Notes: generated by a model from the sequence alone, not told the origin. 64,000 nt of DNA from Incurvaria masculella (GCA_946894095.1 OX335644.1:12815595-12879594), one strand, 5' to 3'. Counted from the stretch's first letter, positions 44,845-56,666 are shown. Translations and numbers: made by a program.

Positions 44845-44930
44845 CAAGGCTGGATCCGAACCAGCAAAATATACCATTCCCGGTTATTGCGTCTAACCAA
44901 TTGCGCCACCTGCTGTATACCCATAATGTT
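44845..44930 (-). repeat. tRNA-like sequence 1
   Basis: On the minus strand: GGTGGCGCAATTGGTTAGAC (box A type), then a perfect T arm GCTGG-TTCGGAT-CCAGC. The anticodon stem is imperfect and U33 is missing, so this is a tRNA-derived repeat rather than a working tRNA gene. Relatives are at 49938 and 50290. Confidence 0.55.
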
Positions 44931-44939
44931 GTTTAAAAA

Positions 44940-45945
44940 ATTGGACAATAGTTATCTTTTGTACCTTCATTTTAGATAATTTTTAACCAAAAATATAGAT
45001 ATTTACAAAAAAAAGGAAGCATATAATGAACCTTTCTAAAGTGATTAAAATCGGATAACTTTTAGGGGTAGGGAAATGTTAGGGCCTAGAATACGATTTC
45101 GCTAGTTTATAGGCGTGCAAAATTGTGGCTTGGCCAATGGACAAAATTTCAAATCTTAGATTTCCTGTGACTTCACGACAGCCTTAAGGAAATCACAAAC
45201 TACAATCATACCGTACAAATTTATTTCAAAAAAAGCGAGCATTACACTGTGCTATTTTAGCATTTTACCGGCTCCGTTTGGGACTATATCGAAAAAAAAT
45301 CCCAGGATAAAAAGTAACCTATGTCCATCCTTTTCTGCTTGTGATACCAACTAACACTCTTTTGCTTTTATAATATTTATAGGGTAATATTTTAACACAA
45401 TATTCACGGAAGACGAGATACTTGAAAAATCAAATGATTATTTTCAGTTCTTTCAAACATGTCTAGTATCGGCACTGCTACCACATCTAGAAACAAGAAG
45501 TTTTAGAAAATTGGCGACAGCATTTCTCATAGTAGGCTCGCTACATGCACATCCATTTCTTTTTTATCTGAGATTTTACTGCGCTAAACTGTTTAAATAT
45601 TAACATATTTTATGTTGTTTTGATAACTGTATTAATTAGGCATGCATGTATGATTTATGTAAATTTCAATTAAAGGACTTATTTTTTTGATGTAATTATG
45701 TAAGTGCCCAAATGTGTGTCTAACCCCTTCTCAAGGCTGGTATCTATTTATTCCCAATACAAAAAAGGGTTATTTTCTTTTTACTCGAGTCAAACTAAGT
45801 GCCGAGATCCAATTTTGAATCTTCGCCCTGTCTTACAATAAAACATAATTTAACTAGGTGTATCCAAGTGATACCTATGTGGCCGATATTAAATTGGATA
45901 AAGTGGATAGCAGCGTTGAAAAGGGGTTAGACATGCAATTGGGCA
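44940..45945. other. No gene recognised
   Basis: It contains the dispersed repeat at 45045-45190 and a Helitron-edge-like stretch near 45290-45350. Confidence 0.45.
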
Positions 45946-45952
45946 CTGGAAC

Positions 45953-46175
45953 ATGGATGGTCAATATCACACATGCTATCATTACATGGTAAGATGTTAA
46001 TACACACCGCATTCCCGAAACAATTAGGTGCCATTCCAAGGACCTTTTATTTATGAGCACCGACCTTATTCTAATCCAATGCGATTGTACAAACCTAGGT
46101 TGTCTTAGCCACCTAGCAGGGGAAGGTGACAGTTTAAATGGATTTCGAACCATGGGACAGCTCGATGCGCTTCAA
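45953..46175 (-). mobile_element. SINE copy, headless
   Basis: CATGGATGGTCAATATCACA to GAACCATGGGACAGCTCG. Confidence 0.7.
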
Positions 46176-46379
46176 CTAATAAAGACTGCAACATTCTGAT
46201 GGATGTTCAAAAACATGTTCAGACACGCTATATGTCGATTCCGCCTGCTTTGTTTGACCATATCCGAGCGCTCCGGTTGTAGGTGACTAATACATCTGTT
46301 GTCCGCCCATTCACTTGTTCGGTGTGGCGGGTCAAGCGAACCTTGCCAAGGTGTGGGCTGGCCCGTGCTGGGCTGATGA

Positions 46380-46500
46380 TGAGTCAGCAGTCGGGTGCGG
46401 GCGGTAGCGGTGCACGCCCCGCCCACCGCCCCGCCCCGCACGCCCCCGCACGCCCCCGCACGCCCCAGCGCGACCCCGCGCGCCCCCGACGCGACGCCAT
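46380..46500. other. C-rich tandem block
   Basis: CCCCGCACGCC repeated three times or more within a CpG-rich stretch. Confidence 0.6.
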
Positions 46501-46789
46501 TTTTTTACGATTTTTTTCGCTCGAACACATTGTTACAGAAATTGAACGCGGCCCCGATATCTTTGATGAAAGGCTGAATGTTGTACATACATGTACAATT
46601 TGAACTCGTCTGCATACTTTGGTTAGTTTGTAAGCATCTTTTCGCTTTGCTGCTGCTTTGTCTATTGTGACAAAAGCGTGAACCGTTCAACGTTTCTTGA
46701 TGTACCGTTTTTAGGCGCGATGTCTTGCTGTTCAAATCAGAGTTCATGTTGATGCACTATGTATGTTTCTCTTTCAGATTTAGAATAGT

Positions 46790-46995
46790 ACTCGAGCTGC
46801 TCCACGTGTAAATCTGTAGGTTCTAGTATTTAAGCTCACGCGGATTGGCATCATCGCATTGAATGAAAAGATGGTGGAAACATCAATTACAAATTTTCTT
46901 TGTTTTCAATCCAGTTCAATGTAGCCTTCATGAATAAGGGAACGCATTCCACAAATTGCGACGGGAATTCATAGTGCTGGGCTAATATGAGGATA
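46790..46995 (+). mobile_element. SINE copy, headless and decayed
   Basis: CGAGCTGCTCCACGTGTAAA, CATCGCATTGAATGAAAAGA and the later GGGCTAATATGAG. Confidence 0.65.
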
Positions 46996-46999
46996 ACAT

Positions 47000-48685
47000 C
47001 ATACACTAATGAAAAAAACTTTTTTAAGATTATGAATTTCTAAAACCAACCTATCAGATGTGAGATTAAGGCGCCTATATATACCATACCGTAAAGTCAA
47101 GAATACGCGCGGCGGAATCTAGCCAGTGCCATCATGTCAGCGGGAGGTTACGCACGTTTCGCGCGCTCCCGGATATTTCGAGTATTTGATGGCAAGTTAA
47201 CGACTAGTCTCATTTTGTAAATTTCCTGTATTTAGAAGTTTTTTAACAGCAAGGGGGATGTGTACCTCGTTATAGCTGAAAGGTATAAGATTTTTTTTAT
47301 TTCATTCTTCTTAATAAAAAGATAACAAAAAATGGCGTTGAAAGGTAAAAATGGTCTTTTTAGAAATATTTTTTATTTCGACGATTATACATGTGTTTTG
47401 GACAAAATGGGGATGTGTACCTTCGCAAACGTACGTTCTATAAGCTCAGTATTTTTTCAATGTTTAACAACCAAAGGTTTCACTGTAATCGACTTTAGAA
47501 AAATGTTCATTTTTAGGTATTTATTCCCCTTAAGATCTGCAACAACAAATTCATGTTGGCTACTAATGCATTAGTCGTCCACTACTTCATTTAAACAAAA
47601 AAAGGCTTTGATTCTCGTATTGTATTTATTTATTTAAAAAACATTATCATATTGTATTTATTTATTTTAAAAACAGCTCATGCTCATAAGTTTTCGTTTT
47701 TAGTAGCTCGTCACATCTTTGACGATATCAGTTTGCTAATAATACGGATTTAAGAGTTTTTAAAGCTGTCACAGGAAATCTAAGATTTGAAAATATTAAG
47801 GAATGCATTATTTGATGAACAAAGAATGCATTCCTTAATATTTATTATTATTATACAGGCTGTTTGATAAGTCGATACATTCCTTCTAAGGGGTAATTCT
47901 AGAGCCAATTTGCAAAAAATTTGTCCCAATAAACTGGGGGTCGAATCAATGGTTTTTGAGTTATTTAGGTTTTAATTTTTTTTTTTATTTTTTTGTCTTG
48001 TTACAAAAAATAAATAATTATAAAATAACTACTCCGCTCTGGGTACTTAATCAGCTATTTTTTAATTAGTGACGAATGAGAGACTTCTTTAGAAAAATAT
48101 GTGCCCTCAAAATATCCTGTATTTTTTGTAGGCACAATTGTTCACGGCGACTGCCATTAAACTAGCGAAGTCATCATCCAAACCCTAACGTTTCTCTACC
48201 CATAAACTTTGTCAGATAATAATAATAAAAAAAAAACGTGGGAAAGCTTATCAAAGCATTTGTAAATATCTGTATCTTTAAGTAAAAAAAACGAAAATGA
48301 ATGTAAAAAAAGATAACTTTTTTCCAATGTTTATTAGCCAATAATAATAATTAGTCTACAAGGTATATTAAAAAAATACACATGTGGACATCGACAATAT
48401 ATTTTTAAATCCAAAATTAAAAAAATCCCAGCAAAACATTAAGACCATGGAAACGGTTATCTGCCGCTGCTGTATGTGTGTATGCCGTCCGGCGCGCCCT
48501 CGTGTGAACGTGTTTCGGTAGCTACTTCCGTCATTCCATGCTCACTGGTCCCAGCCCTCCACGACACTGTTATAAACAACGAGAAAATAACCTCGAGGTT
48601 TTCTTCCGTTGGTTATGTAGTAGGTATTTGCATATATTGATCTTATGTCCAGCTTCAAGCCGTGGCCGCGTAAACGTTTTTCAAA
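47000..48685. other. No gene recognised; one 19-bp hairpin
   Basis: AT-rich. 47791-47809 and 47825-47843 are perfect 19-base inverted repeats. ATACAGGCTGTTTGATAAG at about 47866 looks like a transposon edge. Confidence 0.45.
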
Positions 48686-48689
48686 AAAA

Positions 48690-48940
48690 CGAAAAATTTT
48701 TCATTGCCGCTGCAACTATAGTTTAATTCAATGCGTTGGTACCAACACCTAGTAGGGGAAGGGGACCTACAGTTTTACTTGGGTTCCGACCCATGGTACA
48801 TCTCGCATTCGTAACGAAATGCGCTTATCCAACTCAGAAAGAGAGAGAAAGTGGTGCATGACCGAGCCGAGGATTTGAACCTATAACCTCTCGCATGAAA
48901 GGCAAGTCCTCTTGCCCTGCTCTAGAACACGAGCTGTACA
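48690..48940 (-). mobile_element. tRNA-headed SINE, tail missing
   Basis: Head side GGATTTGAACCTATAACCTC, body to TTTCATTGCCGCTGCAAC. Confidence 0.75.
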
Positions 48941-49094
48941 ACATGGAGTATGACAGCTACTGCTACCCTCTTGCATGGCTCGGTAGTTTTATTCTTGTTT
49001 CGTTAATTGATGTGCGATTGAATTTTGAAGGAAAAACTCTACGCGACACGAAAAACATGCTAAAGTCCACCAGATCGCGGTGGCTGTTACTAGC

Positions 49095-49215
49095 GAGCGA
49101 CAGCCCCCCCCCTGCCTCCCCCCCCCCCGCCGCTCGCCGCAACCGCCCAGTGACGCAGCCTTGACCCTGCACGATGTTCTTATCAACGAATTGAGTGACG
49201 CGATAACTGAGCCGG
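49095..49215. other. GC-rich block
   Basis: C runs and CGCCGCTCGCCGC; six-frame openness is compositional. Confidence 0.4.
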
Positions 49216-49658
49216 CCACAGCCGAGCTCCGCCGAGCGCCCGTAACGCAATTGGTACATTTTCCGAACTCATCATTGCCACAATCAAGATGGCGAAATGG
49301 GATGGAGGGAAGGCGCTATGCAGCGAGCATGGAAATACGGTAGGAGCGATCGAAACTCATTCGTATAGCGGCACCGTAGCCACGAAGATAGTGCAAAAAG
49401 TCTTGTAGTTCGTTCGCTTATGAATTCGGGGCGCGTAGCATCGAATGTTCGTTGCACCACAGGTTGCACTAAATAGCATCCTGTGATCTAGTGACCTGAT
49501 CCATGAGGGCGTAAGTGAAACCATATTTTATTATTATTAAAAATATCTGCTACTTATTTTGGAATTTAAAAAATATGAAAGATGCACTGATGGTCTAGCT
49601 ATATTTGAAAGCTACAACGGTAAATATTTGACGCTCATATAGTGTGTTCAAACGTTTT

Positions 49659-49712
49659 TAGGGTTCCGTACCCAAAGGGTGCCAACGGAACCCTATTAAT
49701 AAGGCTCCGCTG
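49659..49712 (-). mobile_element. (GTCY)n MITE, end fragment
   Basis: AGGGTTCCGTACCCAAAGGG, GCCAACGGAACCCTATTAAT. It abuts a repeat (GTCGTCGACACGGC ... GCTGTATCGAGTCCAAGGTG) shared with 58334-58372. Confidence 0.75.
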
Positions 49713-49937
49713 TCTCCAAACTCCGGGATTCCTGAGGGTCGTCGACACGGCACGGCGGTGCTGTATCGAGTCCAAGGTGCCAAGTATGTAAGTGCTGGGC
49801 ACAACCGTCCCACAGATGCGAACAATACTGCGCGTAGGTAAATAATTTTTTTTCGTGATAAGCAAGTAACTTCGCCATTTACAACGAATTTGATATGCAT
49901 GTTACATGCATATGCATGTTTACATATAATCAACCGC

Positions 49938-50010
49938 GAAGCAAGGACACTCCAAGGCTGTATATGAACCAGCAAGCGACCCTTTCGCGGGCAGTGTGTC
50001 TAGCAATTCC
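49938..50010 (-). repeat. tRNA-like sequence 2
   Basis: Minus strand GGTGGCGGAATTGCTAGACA ... GCTGGTTCATATACAGC; more decayed than the copy at 44.85 kb. Confidence 0.5.
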
Positions 50011-50225
50011 GCCACCTTTTAAATTATCAATTTTAAATTATCTGCGTGGCAGATATTGACTGGATTTTACTTAAGTCAACCTAGGACTGGCTCTAACGTC
50101 TCAAGCCAAATACGATTTTGGCGACCACGGCAATATATTTGAATGTTTAATCTTTGCAGTCAGTGTCAGCTACGCATGTAAAGCGTTAAATGAAGTAAAT
50201 ATAATCTTAAACACTGTGTTAGAGA

Positions 50226-50240
50226 GGGGGGGGGGGGGGG
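50226..50240 (+). repeat. Poly-G run of 15
   Basis: Uninterrupted. Confidence 0.9.
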
Positions 50241-50289
50241 ATTGAGCAGGGACTGCAGGAGAATTCAAAATTATGGGTAGATAGATATA

Positions 50290-50362
50290 GAGCAGGTGGC
50301 GGAACTGGTAGATGCTCTGCCCGCTTGGTTTGCTTACTGGTTAAAGTCCAGCCTTGGAGTAA
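50290..50362 (+). repeat. tRNA-like sequence 3
   Basis: GCAGGTGGCGGAACTGGTAG ... ACTGGTTAAAGTCCAGCCTT on the plus strand. Confidence 0.5.
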
Positions 50363-50514
50363 ATTACTAAATTATTATTTTTTATATTTATTTCATTATG
50401 TAATGTGTCCTCGCTTCACTTTCGAATCTACATTCACATAATTTCGTTAATCCTTGTACAGCTCGTGGTGTAACATGCGAGAAGTTAGGGCATATCCTCA
50501 CCGCGGTCATGCAA

Positions 50515-50828
50515 TACTTTCTTTCTCTCTGAGTTAAATAAGCGCATTTCGTTACGGTTGCGAGCTGTACCATGGTTCGGAACCCAAGTAAAACTGTAAT
50601 CCCCTTCCCCTACTAGGTGGTAGAGTTAAGCCCGCCTGAGTTGGTACCACCGTAGCCAATGAATCTATGCTCGAAGCGGTAATTAAAAATTTTGCAGGTT
50701 TTCCATTCAATTCAGTGTAGCCGTGCTCATAAAGGGAAGGTCCTGGCATGGCACCTAATTCCTTCGGGTTTGAGGTGTAGTGTATTTGGCTAATATCATG
50801 AAGGTATGGCATTAGCTATCCATGTCAG
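50515..50828 (+). mobile_element. SINE copy, head decayed
   Basis: CTCTGAGTTAAATAAGCGCA to TTAGCTATCCATGTCAG, followed by an A run. Confidence 0.75.
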
Positions 50829-50829
50829 A

Positions 50830-51620
50830 TTAAAAAAAAAAAGGAAATCTGCGTACATACAAATTATAAGCACCTTGTAGACTAGCGGTTTTTCGATCCG
50901 GCGCGAGATACTAGACTAACGCATCCTTCTGAGGACTTCCAGCTGGTTTGAGATGAGTTTGCCTTTATCCTCGACTTCCCGGCTTTGTACGGGCATAATA
51001 TAATTAAAAAAAATATTATTTGGTCACAATGATACACAAATAAACCCTTTTTACGTAGAGTTCCTGAAAAAAGAGCATATACCTACATTGAAATATTTGA
51101 AATAAAAAAAAACAGACATAATCTCAGCGGGAATGAGCCGCGCGGCTAGTTTATTTTGTGGCCTTGACTCCCCCTGAGTGACGCCTACAAACTCTAAAAC
51201 GCATAGCAAGCCGAGCCAATTTTTTTTCTAATTTTTAAACTCGTGATATCTTTCGAATGGAATGTCCTAATCGAATAATTCAAAAAATAATATAAAGGTA
51301 TTGATGCTAGGTACATGATACATATCATGTACCTAGCATGTATCTTAAATAATAATTTATTATTTTAAATCTAGATACAAATAAAGAGCTTTTTCTAGCC
51401 GCGGTATTTAAATTTAAATTTTAAAATAAATGCACACTTATTGTGACATAACTATAATAGTTAGATGTATACTGTCGCGACAATTTTTGTAGATAATAAT
51501 GTGTTCTATAAAATTGTAGTACATAATTTTGTTCTATCGTGAATAGTTTTCGCAGCGCACGCAATGTAAGGAACATTCTTGGTAATTGTTTTGCACCTTG
51601 GGTTACGTTATCGGAGTTTT
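50830..51620. other. No gene recognised; one 17-bp palindrome
   Basis: 51304-51320 and 51323-51339 are perfect inverted repeats with a two-base centre. Confidence 0.45.
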
Positions 51621-51624
51621 GGTA

Positions 51625-51793
51625 AGGATCCCTAATTTTTTTAATAATAAAATATAGCCTATGTTACTCGAATATACTGTAGCTTTCCAACGGTGAAAGA
51701 TTTTTTTAAATCCGTTAAGTAGTTTCGGAGCCTATTCAATTCAAATTCACAAACAAAAAATCAAACCTTTCCTCTTTATATATTGGTATAGAT
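51625..51793 (-). mobile_element. Helitron-like 5' end (inverted)
   Basis: Read on the minus strand it opens with TATCTATACCAATATATAAA and continues with the block shared with 16935-17075. The other end was not found. Confidence 0.5.
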
Positions 51794-52051
51794 AAGGCGT
51801 CCGTGAACATCCCAATGTGACTTCAATTCGCAGAGCTGTACCCTGTCTGAACAAGTATTGAAGCCTAGTGGAACAATAACTCTATTCCCAATTATTGCAG
51901 CTGTGCTACTCACAGGATTCAGGATTCAAATGAAGTTTTAAGCGATACTCATGCACACGTAATTAAAGGTTAGTTTTACATGAATACAATTCCGACGGAG
52001 AAACACTGCTGGCGAGTCGTGGAGTGCGGAGCTATGGTTTTTTGTACCTGG

Positions 52052-52101
52052 CATCCATGTCAGGTTGCCATGGTATGGTCCATGGCAACCTGACATGGAT
52101 G
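52052..52101. repeat. Perfect 22-bp inverted repeat of SINE tails
   Basis: CATCCATGTCAGGTTGCCAT and two further bases (52052-52073) are mirrored at 52080-52101 with a 6-base loop. The right arm continues as a SINE tail (to 52140). Confidence 0.9.
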
Positions 52102-52139
52102 GCTAATATCACACAACAACCGTTATAGCCCAATACATG

Positions 52140-52300
52140 GAGCATTGTTGCTCTAACGTCGCGCCACCGCCGCCGCCGCCGCTGCTGTCGCGGTAGGAAA
52201 GCGTTTCTCAATCGGCGCGGTCGCGGTCGTTGGCCGCCCCCACCGCGCCGCGCCCGCGGCGTCCGGTGCGGCTTTCACCGAAATTCGCAACGAGAAATCG
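52140..52300. other. CpG-rich block
   Basis: (CCG)n and GCGCGGTCGCGGTCG sequence; no exon structure seen. Confidence 0.4.
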
Positions 52301-52554
52301 CAACATGCCCTTTGGTAAATTAAATATACTAGCAGGTTTTGGATTTTTTTTTGCTTTTAGTACCTTAAATAGTAGTATGCAAACTTTAATACGGGGATTA
52401 ACTCCGAACTAAAACACATTTTGTTTAGTAAAACCGGAGATAGTCTGCGCCTTAAATTTTGACAGTCAATTCTAAAAACGAATATTGGTAATTCGTTTTT
52501 TTATAGTATCTAGTCGGCGGGGCATTTGGAATTAAAGCAAAGATACCATATTCT

Positions 52555-52860
52555 GAGGGGTTACCATGGTTGATTTACCCGCCGGGTGAACAGATAAGTG
52601 AGTTATTAAATCTGACGTTTAGTTGCATTTCGTACCTTGCTTTTCATTCGGCTAACGCCCGTTGCCACCACTCCCAGCTACAAAAATCCCAAAGTTACTT
52701 TTCGGTTACTTCATACAATTATGCCATGTAACCGAAAGTTACTCATCGGATTTCAAGTAACTGGCGGTGGTGAAAACAGGGGTTAGTGAACTAAAATTTA
52801 CCAGTTAGCATGCTACACCCGTTTATTACACGCGTAATTTACCAGAGTAACCTCCTGATT
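52555..52860. mobile_element. Dispersed element split by a MITE
   Basis: The element of 17268-17430, here interrupted at 52653-52785. The 17.3-kb copy shows the unoccupied site. Confidence 0.65.
52653..52785. mobile_element. 133-bp MITE with TAACGCCC / GGGGTTA ends
   Basis: Inverted ends TAACGCCCGTTGCCACCAC and GTGGTGAAAACAGGGGTTA. A second copy lies at 54668-54801. Confidence 0.75.
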
Positions 52861-53639
52861 ACTCAAGGTAGTTCACCGCTGTTACTGCCAATATTATAAT
52901 GCACATATGTTACGCATGTTAATAAATAATGCCGAGTTAGGCAAGGTTTTTTTCTAACATGTGAAATGCTTATGTGTCAATTTTTTTTCTTCTGCTTATG
53001 GGAATATTTCCATTTCAGTTTTAAATTTTAAATGTTATTTGCCAAGAATATGCGTACATACATACATACAATATCATACTGTCCTTTCAGAAGATGCGCT
53101 CACATTATGGAACACAGGTGAGCTACGCCGTAGCACCACGTAGATGGCTCTACCGTTTGTGTAGGTAGAGTACTCACCTCAGTTCGCGGCGGCGGCGTAG
53201 CGGTGCTACGAAATAGTCGTAGGCAAATTCATTACGCCCAAAACTACCCACTCCATGCGGGCTGTCTCTACGGTGCTCTACGTCCGACCAAACCGTACAA
53301 GGAGCATCGACGACGTCTCTTCTAGTGTTGTACTTGCACATTTGGTATGCTATTGTGTTTTGAACGTGTGACGTGTCCGTTGCTACGTGAACTGCGGGTT
53401 CAAGGAGGATTTGTTGCACGTGTTGCGCACACTCCGCCGCCCCCCACCTCGCCGCCGCCGCCGCCGCCGCCACCGCGAGCCGGTGAGCGGGGAGCCTGAA
53501 GCCGCAAGGCCGCCGCTCCGCCGCGCAGTCGCCGACGGCACCTATTGAAAAGTCATCGGCGAGACGGTAATATATTTTCAGAGACAAGTGTGCGACGCCG
53601 CGCGCCGCCGCCGCCGCTCCACGCTCCCCACCCGCTCGC

Positions 53640-53701
53640 AGCACCGGCTACGACAGTGACCCAAATCGTCCGCCTTCGGTTCAGTCGGAGCCAGTTCAGT
53701 G
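53640..53701 (+). promoter_or_regulatory. Candidate promoter with two initiator matches
   Basis: TCAGTC at 53681-53686 and TCAGTG at 53696-53701 match the arthropod initiator. They lie inside a CpG-rich block (53440-54450), the largest in the window, with no TATA box. This fits a broad, TATA-less insect promoter. Confidence 0.45.
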
Positions 53702-53898
53702 CCGCGACGCGACGCCGGCGATCGTGCGCGTGCGCACCGAGAGCTCAGCGACCCGCCGCCCCCTCACCCCGCCCCTCCCTGCCGCTCCGGCCCGCGCGCC
53801 CGCGCCGATTCCCGCGAACCGGTGCAAAAGTTCGTTCGCTCGGAGTGATGAATATTTTTTGAAGTGTAGTGTCCGACGGGGCCTGCGTGGATTGCACC
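53683..53898 (+). other. Untranslated first exon of the right-hand gene
   Basis: From the initiator to TTGCACC/GTAAGT (donor at 53899). It is very CpG-rich, with no conserved reading frame. It could splice to the acceptor ending at 55011. The long open frames on the opposite strand here are compositional. Confidence 0.45.
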
Positions 53899-54667
53899 GT
53901 AAGTAGCGGATCGGCGCGGCGCCCGGCGTCGCTTCGCGGGAGCCTGGAGCGGCGCGGCGGCGGTGGCGCCCGCCAGAGGAGCTGCGGCGCGGCCGGACGT
54001 GCCTAGTTTTACGACGTTCGCAAAATCGCCATAAAACAAGACGGGCGTTCTCACGTTTCGACGAGAAGTAGCGTATCGAGGAATCATAATTTAGAACTAT
54101 GTCCGCGCGCCAGCAAAATGGACCGGTTCCACGCCGAAACGGGCCGACATTCTCGCGTGACTCACGCCATTGTACAGTCTAATGTGCCCGATGTGAACGT
54201 GACGAGTTTTCGAGCGCCGCGTCGCCGCCGCGCGCCGCCCGCTGGTTCCGTTTCCCGGGGCGTGTTCGGCGCGGAGCGGCTGCGCTCTGGCGGCTCGTTA
54301 TCTGCGGTGTGACGGCGCGGCGGCGGTGACGGCGACGGTGGCGGCGGCGGTGGCGCACAGTAACAGCTATCTCCACCTCTCCACCTCTTCACCTTGGCGG
54401 CGGCGGCACCTATCGTTCGATGTGCCAGCGAGGCGGGGCGGCGGCGCGGTGGTGGTTTGAAAATGTAATTTTCCCTCACCGGAAATCGACTGAAACGAGA
54501 GTCACCAATAAAAATCACAGTCAAGTAGGTATGGTACCAACATTTAGTACGTATTTTTTTCTAAGCGACAATTAATTTAGATTTTTTGTTGATTTCTTAA
54601 TAAACACAACAATTCAATAACTTTTAAATTATAGCATCTCAAGATGGAAATGACAAAATTTACATGG

Positions 54668-54801
54668 GTTACGCCCGGTTCCACCAACTCCAGTTACAAA
54701 AATCCCAAAGTTATATTTCAGTTACACCATACATATATGCAATGTAACCGAAAGTTAACTATCAGATTTCAGGTAACTGGAGGTGGTGAAAACAGGCGTT
54801 A
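54668..54801. mobile_element. MITE with TAACGCCC-type ends, copy 2
   Basis: TTACGCCCGGTTCCACCAAC to GGTGGTGAAAACAGGCGTTA, inside the first intron. Confidence 0.7.
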
Positions 54802-54807
54802 GACTTG

Positions 54808-54912
54808 CCTTGCATAGGCCGCGGCCCAGGGGCGGCGGATTTTTAATTTGTATTTAAAAAGTGAAGTGGCCTGTATTTAATACTAAACAAAATTATAAGT
54901 CAGCGCTGGGTT
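54808..54912. repeat. Dispersed repeat, partner at 17590
   Basis: GGCCGCGGCCCAGGGGCGGC, AAGTGAAGTGGCC and CAGCGCTGG. Confidence 0.45.
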
Positions 54913-55011
54913 TAAGATAAATAAAATATAGGCGTTGCATTTTGCGAAGTCATATTTTGATGCATCTAATAAGCGTGTGTTTTTCATATATTTTTTTCTG
55001 TATCGTTGCAG

Positions 55012-55331
55012 ATTATATAAAAATACGTCATGCTACTAATGCACAAAATTGTTGTCGGTTGTAACCGAACCAATCAGGCAGCTGGAACAAGTTCAGACTT
55101 GCCTTTGCCAGTATGTGATGTGCTTCAAATAGTTGTTTGTTTTCTTCTACGGATTAAATGAATTGAGAATACGAACAATGCTCACGGAAGTTATACAGAT
55201 AAAAGTACTTAAGTGATATGCATATAAATACCCTGATATAAGTGATTATTCTTAATTATTTCTGAAACGTCTTACTGTGCAACAGTATTTTAAAGAACCA
55301 AGTGAAGTGATGGGACCAATGGCTTACTGTG
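55012..55331 (+). other. Exon 2 of the right-hand gene: leader ending in a start codon
   Basis: A strong acceptor (TTTTTTTCTGTATCGTTGCAG, AG at 55010-55011) opens a 320-bp exon full of stops until ATG at 55310. From there seven codons (M-G-P-M-A-Y-C) and one base run to the donor GTATGT at 55332. A second in-frame ATG follows three codons later. The leftover base agrees in phase with the open frame of the exon at 60759. The peptide is too short to identify a family. Confidence 0.45.
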
Positions 55332-55516
55332 GTATGTAGACTGTCAAATATTTCGTTCATGTAAAAATATATAATTGTCTAATTTTAAAAATTAGGTTCT
55401 ACAAGACATTACTTACAAGAAATCTAATAAGTTTACGTCTCGATCCAATCTTTAACCAACCAGAACGAACGAGAGAACGATTTTAGATCTCGATCCTAGT
55501 TTTTGCGTGTCACTGT

Positions 55517-55855
55517 ACATGGACGGTTAGCACTCCCACCGTCGTGACATTATCCTATCACATCGCTTTTCCGAAGAAATTAGATGCCACGCCAGGATAT
55601 TCATTGAACTAAATGGACAACACGGACAATTTTTCATTGCCGCTTCGACCATTTTTTCATCCAATGTGATGGTAACATCTTTAGCAGGGTTAATCCTATT
55701 ACCTAGTAGGGAAGGAAGTTTTACATGGATTCCGAACCATGGTACCACTCGAATTTGTAACGATACAAAAAATACAACTCAGAAAAGGGTAGGAAGTGGT
55801 GCATGAACGGGGCTGGGATTTGAAACCATGACCTCTGGTATGGTAGGCATCTTGT
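55517..55855 (-). mobile_element. tRNA-headed SINE with internal deletion
   Basis: Lies in the second intron. Head GGGATTTGAAACCATGACCT, tail ACATGGACGGTTAGCAC. Confidence 0.75.
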
Positions 55856-55859
55856 CTCT

Positions 55860-56450
55860 TTTTTTTATTTGTTGTTGTGTTCTTGTCTAACGTTTGGTTA
55901 GACTAGCAGCCATTTTAAATACGTGGGGAACAATGTGTTCTTCCAATCACGCGAAAAAACAAAAAACATGTTGGGTTTCGAAGAAAATTTTAACTATTGA
56001 ACCGGAAGCATTTGATTTTGAAAAGAAACCGAAATCTAAAATTATTTTTGTCGTTGAAATTATGCTATGAATTGAATTTTTAATAAGTTATGGTATAACT
56101 ATGACGTGAGAGCTACATATTGGCCAGTGGGCGTGGCTCGTCATGGCATTAGCACTAGAGTGGTGGGCGTGTCTAGAAATACAATACGCCCACCTATTCG
56201 TTTCACGCGTGAGTTTGCCGTCGCCCGCATCACCGCTACGAGAATATTTTACCAGTGGAAAATGTTCTAGGAATTGCATTTCTAGAGCGAGCTTTGTAAT
56301 AAAGTAGGTTGACGATTTTTTTTCGTTTCTTATTCAACGCAGATAACTTTTAGGTTTTCAATAATAATAAACCTGAAACTGAAAACAATAACAATTATAA
56401 ATCATCAGAATTTGTTCGTATTCAAAGCTATTTAATCTTGCTGATACAAA
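55860..56450. other. Intronic or intergenic, no gene recognised
   Basis: AT-rich with a GC-richer patch at 56100-56250. Confidence 0.45.
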
Positions 56451-56452
56451 AA

Positions 56453-56666
56453 AATCGGACTCGTACACGAAGGGTTCCGTACCATCGTACAAGATTTAAC
56501 ACAAAAAATCACGTTTTTTGTATGGGGGGTTTATAGAGGAAAATTTCAGGTGCCTAACTAGTACGGTTCATGGGATACAGCCCTGTGACAGACGAACGGA
56601 CGGACGGACAGCGGAGGCTTAGTAATAGGGTTCCGTTGGCACCCTTTGGGTACGGAACACTAAAAA
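56453..56666 (+). mobile_element. (GTCY)n MITE, internally shortened
   Basis: CGTACACGAAGGGTTCCGTA, GATACAGCCCTGTGACAGAC, (GGAC)n, GGGTACGGAACACTA. Confidence 0.85.

Noticed and set aside
44845..44930. Functional tRNA gene
   Set aside because: The T arm is perfect but the anticodon stem is mispaired, U33 is missing and the acceptor stem is weak. Two decayed relatives nearby point to a repeat family.
53174..53644. 156-codon minus-strand frame in the CpG-rich block
   Set aside because: Alanine/arginine-rich reading produced by base composition. The plus strand carries the promoter and exon signals.
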